A stretch of 35,156 bases of DNA from Nitrosotalea sp. (lineage in GTDB: Archaea > Thermoproteota > Nitrososphaeria > Nitrososphaerales > Nitrosopumilaceae): contig JANWJG010000014.1 in the NCBI GenBank assembly GCA_025449485.1, positions 1-35,156 of the forward strand, given 5' to 3'. A program made the translations under genes and the position numbers. Below, one piece after another: positions 25,405 through 35,156 of this stretch (its first letter is position 1; each line of letters opens with the position of its first letter). The notes under the pieces were generated by a model that worked only from the letters and a program-made list of their open reading frames with translations, searched no databases and was not told the DNA's origin.

Positions 25405-26230
25405 TCTCTTTTCTCAACCTTTCAAGTTCAGATTTTTCCATCAAAAAAGAGTGTTCTGCTCCGGGAAACTTGCCTGATGTTACATCATTTTTGTATGACT
25501 GGATTGCTCCAACAATATCTGTAGACAATTCAAGATATCTTTTTGCAAATTTTGGTTTTATTTTTTCATACAATCCAAGTAGATCGTGGACAACAAGTAC
25601 CTGTCCGTCACAGTCAGGCCCAGAACCTATTCCAATAGTAGGAATACTGACAGAATCTGAAATAATCTTTGATACCTCTCTTGTCACCATCTCAAGTGTT
25701 ATGCAAAAAGCGCCTGCCTTCTCTAGTGCCTTGGCAGAATCAATCAACTTTAACGCAGCATCTTTTGTCTTTGCCTGGACCTTGTAGCCTTCCTGCAGTG
25801 TGGTAGTCTGGGGCTGGAATCCAATGTGGCCCATCACAGGTATGCCAATTTCCACTATCGCATGTATGGTATCTTTAATCTCAGTTCCACCCTCTAGTTT
25901 TACTGCATCTGCACCAGACTTGACAAGCCTTCCAGCATTCTCAATTGCCTGCGACTTGCTTGACTGGTATGACATGAATGGCATGTCTGCAACAACTAGC
26001 GCATTCTGTCTACCCCTTGCAACTGCTTCTGTAAAAAGACACATCTGGTCCATCGTAACTGGTATGGTATTGTCATATCCCAACATCACCATCCCTGCAC
26101 TGTCGCCTACAAGCATCATGTCAACTCCTGCCTTGTCACATAACTGCGATGTGGTATAATCATACGCAGTGATGACTGTAATTTTCTTGGAATTTTTCAT
26201 TGACAAGATATCTCTGACAGACTTAGGCAT
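25397..26230 (-). CDS. panB: 3-methyl-2-oxobutanoate hydroxymethyltransferase
   Basis: ITVITAYDYTTSQLCDKAGVDMMLVGDSAGMVMLGYDNTIPVT; GIGSGPDCDGQVLVVHDLLGL. Confidence 0.97.
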   Translation of the reverse strand: MPKSVRDILSMKNSKKITVITAYDYTTSQLCDKAGVDMMLVGDSAGMVMLGYDNTIPVTMDQMCLFTEAVARGRQNALVVADMPFMSYQSSKSQAIENAGRLVKSGADAVKLEGGTEIKDTIHAIVEIGIPVMGHIGFQPQTTTLQEGYKVQAKTKDAALKLIDSAKALEKAGAFCITLEMVTREVSKIISDSVSIPTIGIGSGPDCDGQVLVVHDLLGLYEKIKPKFAKRYLELSTDIVGAIQSYKNDVTSGKFPGAEHSFLMEKSELERLRKEIG

Positions 26231-26996
26231 TTGCCATTCTCCTCAGGTTTTTTCTTATGGTATTAATTGATTTTTTCAAGTTCTTTTTGTTGTCAAACTT
26301 TTTTTCTACCAGATCTTGCTTTGATAATTTTTTACAGACATCAATCAATATTTTCATTCCGCGGATTACGTTATCCACTATGGTGATATCTGCAGTCTGT
26401 GCAGTACGCGACATGGGGTTCAAGTCAAACGTAATCACATCTTTTCCAAATTTCTTTAGTGCGATAGTCCTGTCCCCATCCTCTAGTGGAACAAGTACCA
26501 CATCTGCAGAAAATATTCCTCGTTTGTCAACAACTCTTCTTGCGCTGTCAAGCTTGGGGATTCTCTTTGCAAATTTTGGATCAATTCCTAGTATCTCTTT
26601 TGCACCGTTTTTCTTCAAGTGTACAGCAATGGCTTTTTTTCGTTTCTCGCTTGCATAAAACAGGTTCACCTCAATCTTTGCACCAGTAACTTTAGACAGT
26701 TCCACAATCTCTTTTGCACAAAGTGCGGCAAAGTTCCCGTTTACTGATATTACAGGTGATTTTGCAGTCAAAAGGGAGACGGCAGCAGCCCTTATTGCCT
26801 TGCGCGAAGTCTTGGTCGTTTTTTCACCTATGAGATAGTCAAACATCTCGCCTCTGCCGTGAGCCAAAAGGCCTTCTTCAACAACAAGCCCATCTCTAAA
26901 ACCATGCACAAGTTTTTCCCGGATGTATAAAGATGCGGCTCTAGGGTGTGTCTTTGGAATCAAAACACTAGGAGACTCTGACTCCGCTCTTGTCAA
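26223..26996 (-). CDS. 4-phosphopantoate-beta-alanine ligase (archaeal phosphopantothenate synthetase)
   Basis: THPRAASLYIREKLVHGFRDGLV..., VPLEDGDRTIALKKFGKDVITFDLNPMSRTAQTADITIVDNVIRGM. Confidence 0.92.
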   Translation of the reverse strand: MTRAESESPSVLIPKTHPRAASLYIREKLVHGFRDGLVVEEGLLAHGRGEMFDYLIGEKTTKTSRKAIRAAAVSLLTAKSPVISVNGNFAALCAKEIVELSKVTGAKIEVNLFYASEKRKKAIAVHLKKNGAKEILGIDPKFAKRIPKLDSARRVVDKRGIFSADVVLVPLEDGDRTIALKKFGKDVITFDLNPMSRTAQTADITIVDNVIRGMKILIDVCKKLSKQDLVEKKFDNKKNLKKSINTIRKNLRRMANA

Positions 26997-27852
26997 TACC
27001 AGTCTTGATTACCAGTCCGTCATATTTTTTTAGAATCTGCATTACTTGGATTTCTTTTGTCTTTGGTACAAGTGTAAATACAGTCTCACCAAACATTGCA
27101 ACACCTGACTTGAATCCGTTCTTTGATAGATCGTCTATCACTTTTTGCATCTGTGGTGTGATTACATCAACATATTTTGCAAACTCTAGTGACATGTCCA
27201 AAAACTCCATCTGATCCCTTGACTTTAATAATTTTGTAACCATCTTTCCTCCAAGACCGTTTATCTTTGACAGTTCTGTCTTGATAAAGTGCTTTGTAGA
27301 TATTGGTGAAAAGCAAATTACAATTGCGGTATAATCTGTATGGATCTTTTGCAGGCTGCCAATTCCTGGAGCGCCATGCTTTGTCCTGATTTCAAACCCA
27401 CCATGATACGATGATAGTACAGTACCAAGTCCTGTCTTGCAATGGATCTCTGCATTGTGTGCAATCTGTCCTATTCTAGTACGGGATAGATTTGTCCCAA
27501 GTGCCTTGTTTAGTGCAAATGCAAGACTTAGTGCAACTGCTCCACTTGAGCCAAGACCATATCCGACAGGAATGGTAGTGCTGTGCTCAATTTCTAAAAA
27601 CCAATTCTCCTTTACAATTTTAAAAAATTCTCTTACAACAAATTCCGAGACCTGTGTATTATCTGACTGGAATCCAGTTACTACAATCTTAAACCCAGGT
27701 TTATCAGAACTTGTAACCTTGACACGTGTTGTCACTCCCTCCTTGATGCAAAATCCTGCACCTATGGAACCTTTCTGCTCTGGCTCTTTCTCCCCGACTT
27801 CGGCCTTGAAAAATCCAGTGATATGTCCTGGTGCAAAGGCTACTGCCTGCAT
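26968..27852 (-). CDS. Pantoate kinase (GHMP kinase family)
   Basis: FAPGHITGFF..., IPVGYGLGSSGAVALSLAFALN GHMP motif; operon with PPS/PanB/CoaBC. Track start 27891; ATG at 27852 preferred. Confidence 0.9.
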   Translation of the reverse strand: MQAVAFAPGHITGFFKAEVGEKEPEQKGSIGAGFCIKEGVTTRVKVTSSDKPGFKIVVTGFQSDNTQVSEFVVREFFKIVKENWFLEIEHSTTIPVGYGLGSSGAVALSLAFALNKALGTNLSRTRIGQIAHNAEIHCKTGLGTVLSSYHGGFEIRTKHGAPGIGSLQKIHTDYTAIVICFSPISTKHFIKTELSKINGLGGKMVTKLLKSRDQMEFLDMSLEFAKYVDVITPQMQKVIDDLSKNGFKSGVAMFGETVFTLVPKTKEIQVMQILKKYDGLVIKTGIDKSGVRVS

Positions 27853-27914
27853 AACTAGCTTAAATTTAAGAGAAAATATAAAAATGATCATTAAATTATA
27901 TAAATTAGTATAAA

Positions 27915-28892
27915 TTGACTAAATTCATTCGACGCCTGCAAAGAATAGGGAGCAGCATACTGGTGTCACTACCAATAGAGTGGGTCCAGGCAAACAAGCT
28001 TGAAAAAAGTGACGAAGTAGAAATTGAAACCGGTACCAACAGTATCTCCATTACACCAACTGGAGGAAGCAGGCCACCAAATGAAGTCATAATTCCATAT
28101 CCTGTATCAAAACAAGAAAACATTAGCGCCTATGTGACAGGTGCATACCTGCTTGGATATGATATAATCAAGATCAGCGGAAGGTCTACAATATCAGCAG
28201 AGGACAGAGAAAAGATCCGTGGCCTGATGCGAAGACTTGTCGGTATGGAGATAGTCGAAGAGGATGCATCAAATGTTAACGTCCAGTTTTTACTTGATGC
28301 AACTACACTAAGCCCTGACAAGATACTAAAAAGAATGAGCTCAATTGTTCTTGGAATGTTCCGTGATACAACATCATGTCTTGTGTCTGATGATCGTTCT
28401 GTACTGGATACAATGTCAAGCAGGGACGATGAAATTGACAGACAATATTTCTTGTTGGTAAGATTGATTCGAAGCGCAATGGTTGACAAGAAACTTGCAA
28501 CTGCACTAAACTTGGGAAATATTGATATCTTGGATTATAGAGTTGCAGCCAACTTGCTAGAGACTGCAGGAGACATCATAACAGATCTTGCTCATTCAAT
28601 ATCCGAGTTACCTATGGCCAAGTCTGATACAAAAAAACTGTACGATGTTGCAAAAGAGATAGAAAACGTTCATGAAAAATCAATCACCTCATTTATTGAG
28701 AACAATAGAAAATTGGCAATTGAGGCAATCACGTTGCACAGAAACTATCAAAAAAAGATCATAAGTGTCGGCTCGTCAATTGATCCAAAAAAACAAGGTT
28801 CCATACAACTTTTGAATTTAATATTTACATTTGAAAAACTATCAAGGTGTTGGGCAGATGTTGCAGACTTGGTAAAACCAGTCTATACGTGA
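27915..28892 (+). CDS. PhoU-domain regulator with N-terminal SpoVT/AbrB domain
   Basis: RRLQRIGSSILVSLPIEWVQANKLEKSDEVEIE AbrB-like N-terminus followed by helical PhoU-type region; TTG start. Confidence 0.85.
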   Translation: MTKFIRRLQRIGSSILVSLPIEWVQANKLEKSDEVEIETGTNSISITPTGGSRPPNEVIIPYPVSKQENISAYVTGAYLLGYDIIKISGRSTISAEDREKIRGLMRRLVGMEIVEEDASNVNVQFLLDATTLSPDKILKRMSSIVLGMFRDTTSCLVSDDRSVLDTMSSRDDEIDRQYFLLVRLIRSAMVDKKLATALNLGNIDILDYRVAANLLETAGDIITDLAHSISELPMAKSDTKKLYDVAKEIENVHEKSITSFIENNRKLAIEAITLHRNYQKKIISVGSSIDPKKQGSIQLLNLIFTFEKLSRCWADVADLVKPVYT

Positions 28893-29404
28893 TGTTTTGT
28901 GGTATAAGCAAGAACTGCACAGATTGTTTTTGAATCAGTAATCTTTCCGGACATTATCATCTTGACTACTTTTTTGATATCCATCTTTACAACTGACATG
29001 ATTTCATCTTGGTCAAGCTGCAAGTCTCCTACTTTTTTTAGTCCAGTTGCTACATAGCAATGGATGATTTCAGTATTGTATCCAATCGATGGATAGTACT
29101 TGATTAGTGGAACCATCTTTTTTGCAGTGTGTCCAGTTTCTTCGCGCAGTTCCCTGTGGGCACACTTTAACGGCTTTTCTCCCTTTTCAAGTGTCCCTGC
29201 CGGAATTTCAAGCACATACCCATGGGGAAATCTGTGCTGTCGCACAAGCAGTATCTTGCCTGATTCAATTGCAAGTATTGCAGCAGCACCTGGGTGCTCT
29301 ATTACTTCACGTGTAACTTTTCGCTTGTTTATTGATAAAGTGTAAAGACTAAGTGAGAGAACTCTGCCCTTGAAGACATTTTTCCTCATTTGATGGAACC
29401 ACAA
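28883..29404 (-). CDS. Nudix hydrolase (ADP-ribose pyrophosphatase-like)
   Basis: Nudix box GTLEKGEKPLKCAHRELREETGHTA. Confidence 0.93.
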   Translation of the reverse strand: MWFHQMRKNVFKGRVLSLSLYTLSINKRKVTREVIEHPGAAAILAIESGKILLVRQHRFPHGYVLEIPAGTLEKGEKPLKCAHRELREETGHTAKKMVPLIKYYPSIGYNTEIIHCYVATGLKKVGDLQLDQDEIMSVVKMDIKKVVKMIMSGKITDSKTICAVLAYTTKHHV

Positions 29405-29413
29405 AATAATATG

Positions 29414-30319
29414 TTATGAATGTATCTCAGACATGAGGTGCAGTTTTTTGGATTTCTTGGCCTGTATGATTGCTCTCTCAACCCACTTGCCTTGCAATGT
29501 AATTTTTTTTGGAATAAACAAGTCAACAGAATGTATTCCTTCTATGCCATGTGCCTTGGCAGAAAGATCGTCCATCTTGTAGATGTTATCAGTATACATG
29601 AATAGCACAATCTGGTCCATGTGCACAAATGGTTTTTGCAAAAATGATCCAGAAAATGTCTTGTCTAATATAGCAAGTGTCTTTTTCACATTTTCTTTTA
29701 CCCTAACCAATATGACAAACGGAATAAACTCTTCCATCTTTTTTGGATTGTATATTACAGTAAACTGGATGGCTTCATCATTTTGTAATTTATCAAGTGA
29801 GCGAGTCACAGTCTTTGTAGAAAAACCAGATTTTTTTGCAATCTCTTCTATTTTTAGCCGTGGGTTTTTTAATAAAATGTCAATGATCTCAATGTCTGTC
29901 TTTGTCAGGTCTGATCGAATCTCTGGATTTTTTGCCTCAAAGATGCTAAGCACTCTTACATCTCGCAACAAATTTTTTGCAATCTCCATCTTTTGTGCAG
30001 GATCTTCTTTTACTACAATACTGCATACTGCTATGCCTCCAACACATGGAACAACAAAGAACGGATCCCCTACCAATTTTATCTGATTGATTATATCATC
30101 AATCTCTTTTCCTGTAACAACAAAATACAAAACACTGTACCCAAGAACAGGAGGCTCTATCTTTAGCACAAACTCTTGGATAATTTTTTTGTCAAGCATT
30201 TTTTGAATTCTTGATTTTACCGAAACGCCAGAGATGCCAATCTCTTGTCCTATCTGCCTGTCAGGTTTTCTACAGTTGTTAAGAAGATGTGAGAGAATCT
30301 GTATGTCTAATTTGTCCAT
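29414..30319 (-). CDS. Lrp/AsnC-type regulator with two HTH units
   Basis: LDIQILSHLLNNCRKPDRQIGQEIGISGVSVKSRIQKM and IEIIDILLKNPRLKIEEIAKKSGFSTKTVTRSLDKL. Confidence 0.88.
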   Translation of the reverse strand: MDKLDIQILSHLLNNCRKPDRQIGQEIGISGVSVKSRIQKMLDKKIIQEFVLKIEPPVLGYSVLYFVVTGKEIDDIINQIKLVGDPFFVVPCVGGIAVCSIVVKEDPAQKMEIAKNLLRDVRVLSIFEAKNPEIRSDLTKTDIEIIDILLKNPRLKIEEIAKKSGFSTKTVTRSLDKLQNDEAIQFTVIYNPKKMEEFIPFVILVRVKENVKKTLAILDKTFSGSFLQKPFVHMDQIVLFMYTDNIYKMDDLSAKAHGIEGIHSVDLFIPKKITLQGKWVERAIIQAKKSKKLHLMSEIHS

Positions 30320-30436
30320 TTGTTATGCAATTACCCCATCAATTATATCAAATCGAACATGTATTATTTATAATTGTCTGATATGACAAGTATACATCGC
30401 TAAAACATTAAATAACAGACTAATCATGATCGTCTA

Positions 30437-31633
30437 TTGGATTATCGCGCACAAATTGGCATTAGATTCATCACAAGGCGCAAAGGCAGCCTCATTGCGG
30501 CAAGCCTTGCAGTTGCAATTGCTATACTTGTAGTCCAGGTAAATTCTGTTATATTCCAGGGACTGTACGATGCAATTGTCCGTGATCAGATAAACTATCG
30601 ATTCGGACATGTATACATTACACGACAAGAGAACTTTATCACAAAATCTGATTTTGTACTGGTAAACTGGCTTGAAAGAATTCCATATGTCCAGGCCGCT
30701 GCTCCAAGAATAGAGTCTGTTGCTTCAATCAACGCAACAGTAAATGGAAAAATAATTCGTGATTATTCTGTACCGGTCATTGGAGTCGATCCAGTTCTTG
30801 ACAGGGAAGCATCTACAATGTATCAGACTGTGGGTGCTGGCGGTCAGTATGTGACATACAGAGATTCAGTGGTGGTTGGAGCAATGGTAGACAGAGATCT
30901 TGGTGGCCCGCAAGTAGGTGACACTATCAAACTAAAATTCAAAGATCAGTTTGGAAATGATGTTCTACGAAGATTAACTATAGTTGGAATAACTGCAACT
31001 GCAGGTTCAGTAGGTCTTGACAATGGTATCATAATGAATATTGATACATTGCGAGAAATTTTAAACAGACCTCATGAAACACAAGCAATTATAGTAAAAC
31101 TAAACGATCCCACAAAGGATGTAGATGTCAAGAACTTGTTTCTTGCAGCATATCCTTCAACTGCTGACAAATTCAAAGCTCAAACAATCGAAGAATCAGC
31201 AGAGCAGACACTTAGCGGTTTTCGTTCAGGTATTGCGCTGATTAATTTAGTTGGATATTTTGGAATGATGTCTTCTGCATTTGCTGTAGTTACAATACAA
31301 ATGATGCAGGTATCAAGCAAGACTAGAGACATTGGTGTGATGAGGGCAATTGGCGCAAAAAGAAAAGATGTACTGCTAGTTTTCATATTTCAAGGAATGG
31401 TCATTGGTATAATAGGTGCAGGACTTGGGACTGTCATGGGAGTAGCATATACCGCATACGCAAAAGAGACCCACATGACATTTCAGGGAAGCTTGGCACT
31501 TGAGGTGAAATACAACTGGACAAGCATAATCCAGACCGATATTCTGGCATTTGTACTTGCAGTTGTAGCGTCAATCTATCCTGCATACAAGGCTACGAAA
31601 TTAGAGCCTGTGGAGGCAATGAGAGTTGGCTGA
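30437..31633 (+). CDS. ABC transporter permease, FtsX/MacB family
   Basis: N-terminal TM, large extracytoplasmic domain, C-terminal DIGVMRAIGAKRKDVLLVFIFQGMVIG and AYKATKLEPVEAMR. Confidence 0.92.
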   Translation: MDYRAQIGIRFITRRKGSLIAASLAVAIAILVVQVNSVIFQGLYDAIVRDQINYRFGHVYITRQENFITKSDFVLVNWLERIPYVQAAAPRIESVASINATVNGKIIRDYSVPVIGVDPVLDREASTMYQTVGAGGQYVTYRDSVVVGAMVDRDLGGPQVGDTIKLKFKDQFGNDVLRRLTIVGITATAGSVGLDNGIIMNIDTLREILNRPHETQAIIVKLNDPTKDVDVKNLFLAAYPSTADKFKAQTIEESAEQTLSGFRSGIALINLVGYFGMMSSAFAVVTIQMMQVSSKTRDIGVMRAIGAKRKDVLLVFIFQGMVIGIIGAGLGTVMGVAYTAYAKETHMTFQGSLALEVKYNWTSIIQTDILAFVLAVVASIYPAYKATKLEPVEAMRVG

Positions 31634-32324
31634 TTACGTATTAGAAGTTCAAAACATCGACAAGGTATACGGACAGGGAGAGACCGAGGTCTATGCCTTG
31701 AGAAATCTCTCATTTAAGGTCAAGCGCGGAGAATTCATGCTAATTGTAGGAAGCTCAGGCTCTGGCAAGTCTACGTTGCTTAACATGATTGGATTGCTTG
31801 ACAGGCCAACAAGGGGAAAAGTGATAATTGATGGAGTGGACACGTCAGAGCTTACTGACAACCAACTTTCTGCGTTTAGAAACACAAAACTTGGATTCAT
31901 ATTTCAATTTTCAAATCTCTTGTCAGATCTTACAGTTCTTGAAAACGTTACACTACCAAGAAAGATTCAGGGTACCATACAAAATTCTTCAGACGAGGCA
32001 AGGACATTACTCAAAACAGTTGGACTAGAAAATCAGATGCACAAGTTTGGAAACCAAATATCTGGTGGACAGGCACAAAGAGTAGCAATCACAAGGGCAT
32101 TGATTGCAAAACCAGCTGTAGTACTTGCAGACGAGCCTACAGGAAACTTGGATTCAATATCTGCTGAAACTACTGTACAGCTACTAAAATCCTTGAACAG
32201 AAAACTATACCAGACATTTATCATTGTAACACACGACAGACACCAGTTTGGAGAGGTGGATAAAGTAGTAACAATAAAAGATGGCCGAATTTTAAAAGAA
32301 GAGATGGAGGCAAATCTGACATGA
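31626..32324 (+). CDS. ABC transporter ATPase, LolD/MacB type
   Basis: GSSGSGKST Walker A, ISGGQAQRVAITRAL signature, VVLADEPTGNLD Walker B. Confidence 0.96.
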   Translation: MADYVLEVQNIDKVYGQGETEVYALRNLSFKVKRGEFMLIVGSSGSGKSTLLNMIGLLDRPTRGKVIIDGVDTSELTDNQLSAFRNTKLGFIFQFSNLLSDLTVLENVTLPRKIQGTIQNSSDEARTLLKTVGLENQMHKFGNQISGGQAQRVAITRALIAKPAVVLADEPTGNLDSISAETTVQLLKSLNRKLYQTFIIVTHDRHQFGEVDKVVTIKDGRILKEEMEANLT

Positions 32325-33976
32325 TCTACAAAAGTATTCTTCTTCTAGTATTATTGTCTGTAGGACAGATTGTAATTCCAAGCTATGCCCAAACTGCTGA
32401 GCACCTTGCACCAGGTCAGTCACCCTTTGAGCATGGATTCAATGATGTAAAACTTCTTGATGCATACTTTGGTCCTGCTGGACAAAAGATCGAGGCAGAG
32501 CCAGGTGACAAGAATGTTCCATTAACAATCGTATTATCAAATGTTGGAACAGAAGACATCTCTGGAATACAAGGTCTACTTAGCTTGCCAGCAGGATTTT
32601 CAGGGGCTGTTTCAAACAATGGACTCATCCAGGCAGACAACATCCAGACCGCTACTGCAGGCCAATCCTTTACGCTTACATTCTTTGTAAATGTGGATAA
32701 GACAATCAATATCCACGACTATTCAGGTACAGTCAAGGTTACATATTCAAGGGTACGAGAAAATGGAGAACGAACAGCATTTCTTGACTTTAATTTCAAA
32801 GTTACAGGAAAGAGCGTGATAAACCTCAAGGCAGAAAATCCATTCTTGGATCCTGCATCAAATAATGAAATAACAATCCAGATATCAAATGCCGGAACTG
32901 CACCGCTCAATGACGTCGATGTTGTAATTCAAAGAGATCAAAATAGCGGTACTACCTCTAGCACAAACAACCTACAAGGAATTGTGCTTGACCAGAATCA
33001 CTGGAAGGTGGGAACAGTCCAGCCTGGCTCATCAAACACATTTACAATCCAGACATTTATCCCACAAAGTGTTGCAGGCCAGACAATACATGCACCATTT
33101 ACTGTAACATATTTTGACGGGCAAGGAAACCAAGTTACAACAGCAAGGACTGTAGACTTTATTGTTGGACCAACAAGTTCTGTATCAATAATAAAATTGT
33201 CATCCCCTCCATATCTTTTGACTGCAGTTATGCAAAACCTAACACTAGGAATTGAAAACTTGTCCCCCTCAAAGATATCTGATCTATCAATTTCAATCAC
33301 ACCAAACTCTAACAGCTTGAAGATTCTACAAGACAACAAGTGGTTCATAAAAGAAATAAACCCACTTGAAAAGACCGACCTTGTAATCCCAGTATTTGCA
33401 GACAAGAGCATCGAGGGCCAGGCAGTAGATTATGAAGTTGATGTACAGTATACAAAGGACGGTGCAACAGTAATTGAGAAACAAAACTTTGCAACCTACA
33501 TCAGGGGAGTAATTGATATCTCAGTTCATGACATTGGCCTAACAGAGATTGCAGGTCAGAAGATGATAACTGGAGACGTACTCAACCAAGGAAATGTCAA
33601 GGCAGTCTTTGGCCAAGTGACCGTAATGCCTCTAGATAATCAAGCAATCAAAAAGTCAAGCCAGTATATTGGAGACATTGACATTGACGCACCAGTTCCA
33701 TTTAACATTCCACTAAGTTATGATTCCCCACCATCAGGTGACCAAAAAATCCAAGTGACACTGACATGGAAGGATACTTTATTGCAGCAGCATACAATAA
33801 CAGAAATTGATACTGTATCATTTGGAGCTCCCCCGGTACAATCAAGTGACAGCTCTAACGCAAGCCAACTCCAAATCATCATACTTGTGGCAATTGCAGC
33901 AGGAATAGGTGGTATTGTATTCAAGGTACGAAAGAAAAAGATTGTACTTGAAAAGAAAATCGAAGAATCAAGCTAA
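32321..33976 (+). CDS. Secreted/membrane-anchored protein with CARDB/NPCBM-like beta domains
   Basis: N-terminal signal, repeated ...NVGTEDISG.../...NAGTAPLNDV... modules, C-terminal TM plus KVRKKK anchor. Confidence 0.8.
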   Translation: MIYKSILLLVLLSVGQIVIPSYAQTAEHLAPGQSPFEHGFNDVKLLDAYFGPAGQKIEAEPGDKNVPLTIVLSNVGTEDISGIQGLLSLPAGFSGAVSNNGLIQADNIQTATAGQSFTLTFFVNVDKTINIHDYSGTVKVTYSRVRENGERTAFLDFNFKVTGKSVINLKAENPFLDPASNNEITIQISNAGTAPLNDVDVVIQRDQNSGTTSSTNNLQGIVLDQNHWKVGTVQPGSSNTFTIQTFIPQSVAGQTIHAPFTVTYFDGQGNQVTTARTVDFIVGPTSSVSIIKLSSPPYLLTAVMQNLTLGIENLSPSKISDLSISITPNSNSLKILQDNKWFIKEINPLEKTDLVIPVFADKSIEGQAVDYEVDVQYTKDGATVIEKQNFATYIRGVIDISVHDIGLTEIAGQKMITGDVLNQGNVKAVFGQVTVMPLDNQAIKKSSQYIGDIDIDAPVPFNIPLSYDSPPSGDQKIQVTLTWKDTLLQQHTITEIDTVSFGAPPVQSSDSSNASQLQIIILVAIAAGIGGIVFKVRKKKIVLEKKIEESS

Positions 33977-34009
33977 GGGTATATTTACAGCAAAGGCATT
34001 TTTTTAGAC

Positions 34010-34402
34010 ATGATATGGGATGAAATCGAGATCCCAAAAGAAGTTCGCCATTTTATGCTTGAAGGAGCAGAGGAGACAGTACTGGGTCAACAAAATGGCG
34101 CAAAAAAACAGTATCGTTATGGTAATCTACACATAAGAGAATATGACGACAAGTATTTGGTTCACATGGATAAAGTTGATCCAAGAAAAGATCCACTAGG
34201 ACATCTTGTAAAAGATGCTCCAGAAATTCTAGTTGGAATCACAAGCGGTATAGTTGCGGCAAAAAAAGTTTCATCAAGTGTTTACAAATTACAAAAGAAC
34301 ATGCCATTTGCAAAGAGCACATCTATCTTTGCAGGACTTGTGGCATCAGTACTTGCAGGCTATGCAGGCTATACCATAACAAAAAAACTAAAAGAGTTCT
34401 AA
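34010..34402 (+). CDS. Conserved small membrane-associated hypothetical protein
   Basis: 130 aa with C-terminal hydrophobic helices; directly upstream of the UbiB-like gene. Confidence 0.6.
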   Translation: MIWDEIEIPKEVRHFMLEGAEETVLGQQNGAKKQYRYGNLHIREYDDKYLVHMDKVDPRKDPLGHLVKDAPEILVGITSGIVAAKKVSSSVYKLQKNMPFAKSTSIFAGLVASVLAGYAGYTITKKLKEF

Positions 34403-34417
34403 GGGAGGAGAAGACAA

Positions 34418-35156
34418 ATTTCCCGACTTCGAACAATCCAAACCTTCATCAAACTAGTGCCACTTGTTTTTGCATTACGAAAGGACAGAAGAGAGTGGGT
34501 AAGAAAACAAGGAAAAAATGTTGACACCAAAAGATACCAAAAAAATGCACGCAAGGCACTTGATACATTTCTGTCACTTGGACCTGTATACATCAAGTTG
34601 GGCCAATGGCTCTCATCACGGGCTGATATATTGCCACAGCCATATCTTGAGGAGCTTGCAAAACTGCAAGATGAGGTTCCAGCAGAATCATTTGACAAGG
34701 TAAAGCCAATCATAGAAAAAGATCTTGGGCCAATGGACCAGAGTTTTGATTTTGTTGACACCAACGTAATTTCTGGCGCATCACTTGGACAGGTCTACAA
34801 GGCAAGGCTCCAAGGAAAAGATGTAATCATCAAGGTCAAAAGACCAGGGATTGAAAAAGTCGTTGAAGAAGATATCCGCGTATTAAAAAAAATTATTCCG
34901 TTTGCAATGAAGTTTGTCGATCCCAATCTACGATATTCTGCCGAGGCAATGCTTTCACAGTTTATCGAAACAATAAACGAAGAGATGGATTACCGAATCG
35001 AGTCCCAGAACCTAAAGGCAATCAAGAAAAACATGCAGAGCTATCCAAAGCTGATAATTCCATCTGTAATAGACAACAGGTCAAGCAAAAACGTACTAAC
35101 AATGGAGTATCTCCCAGGAATAAAAATAACAAATGTCAAGGCACTTGATGAGGCAG
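34418..35156 (+). CDS. ABC1/UbiB/AarF-family atypical kinase, truncated at window end; start uncertain (ATT 34418 or GTG 34457)
   Basis: LGPVYIKLGQWLSSRADILPQPYLEELAKLQDEVP, ISGASLGQVYKARLQGKDVIIKVKRPGI, DYRIESQNL. Missing from the track because it is open at the 3' end. Confidence 0.9.
   Translation, partial: MSRLRTIQTFIKLVPLVFALRKDRREWVRKQGKNVDTKRYQKNARKALDTFLSLGPVYIKLGQWLSSRADILPQPYLEELAKLQDEVPAESFDKVKPIIEKDLGPMDQSFDFVDTNVISGASLGQVYKARLQGKDVIIKVKRPGIEKVVEEDIRVLKKIIPFAMKFVDPNLRYSAEAMLSQFIETINEEMDYRIESQNLKAIKKNMQSYPKLIIPSVIDNRSSKNVLTMEYLPGIKITNVKALDEA

Noticed and set aside
29583-30086. 167-aa + ORF
   Set aside because: Antisense to the Lrp-type regulator.
32998-33411. 137-aa - ORF
   Set aside because: Antisense to the secreted CARDB-like protein.
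1-35156. tRNA/rRNA genes, CRISPR arrays, transposases or integrases
   Set aside because: None recognised by eye on either strand; a tRNAscan/Infernal run would be needed to exclude small RNAs such as C/D box sRNAs.

Overview
AT-rich, gene-dense archaeal chromosome segment, most likely from an ammonia-oxidising Nitrososphaeria (Thaumarchaeota). That assignment is inferred from the combination of TBP, archaeal SepF, thermosome, pyruvoyl arginine decarboxylase, archaeal CoA genes and leaderless TTG/GTG starts. The core is a complete urease locus: ureABC on + and divergent ureE-F-G-D on -. Around it lie a thermosome paralog with a His-rich C-terminal tail, an SSS-family (putative urea) transporter plus UspA, an arginase-family ureohydrolase, a NikR regulator and a NiCoT nickel permease. 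A polyamine block (DHS-like, PdaD, DHS) sits at 5.4-8.1 kb. The right side carries an archaeal CoA operon (PoK, PPS, PanB, CoaBC), a PhoU/AbrB regulator, a Nudix hydrolase, a double Lrp protein, a MacB/LolD-type ABC system with a secreted CARDB-like partner, and a truncated UbiB-family kinase. Main discoveries: (1) an orphan, diverged urease-gamma (UreA-like) protein whose start overlaps the stop of the ureohydrolase gene; (2) a His-rich thermosome next to the urease accessory genes, in a locus whose UreE has only a short His tail; (3) a GTATTA-N16-TAATAC inverted repeat upstream of the nickel permease that matches the geometry of the E. coli NikR operator; (4) a family of intergenic palindromes, CTAGTTCGACAATCGAA and relatives, clustered within 5.7 kb around a ParB-like gene; (5) direct-repeat pairs of a GTAGWTTACG box spaced exactly 33 bp in three intergenic regions. 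No rRNA, tRNA, CRISPR or transposon was recognised. All calls come from reading motifs by eye; no database search was run.
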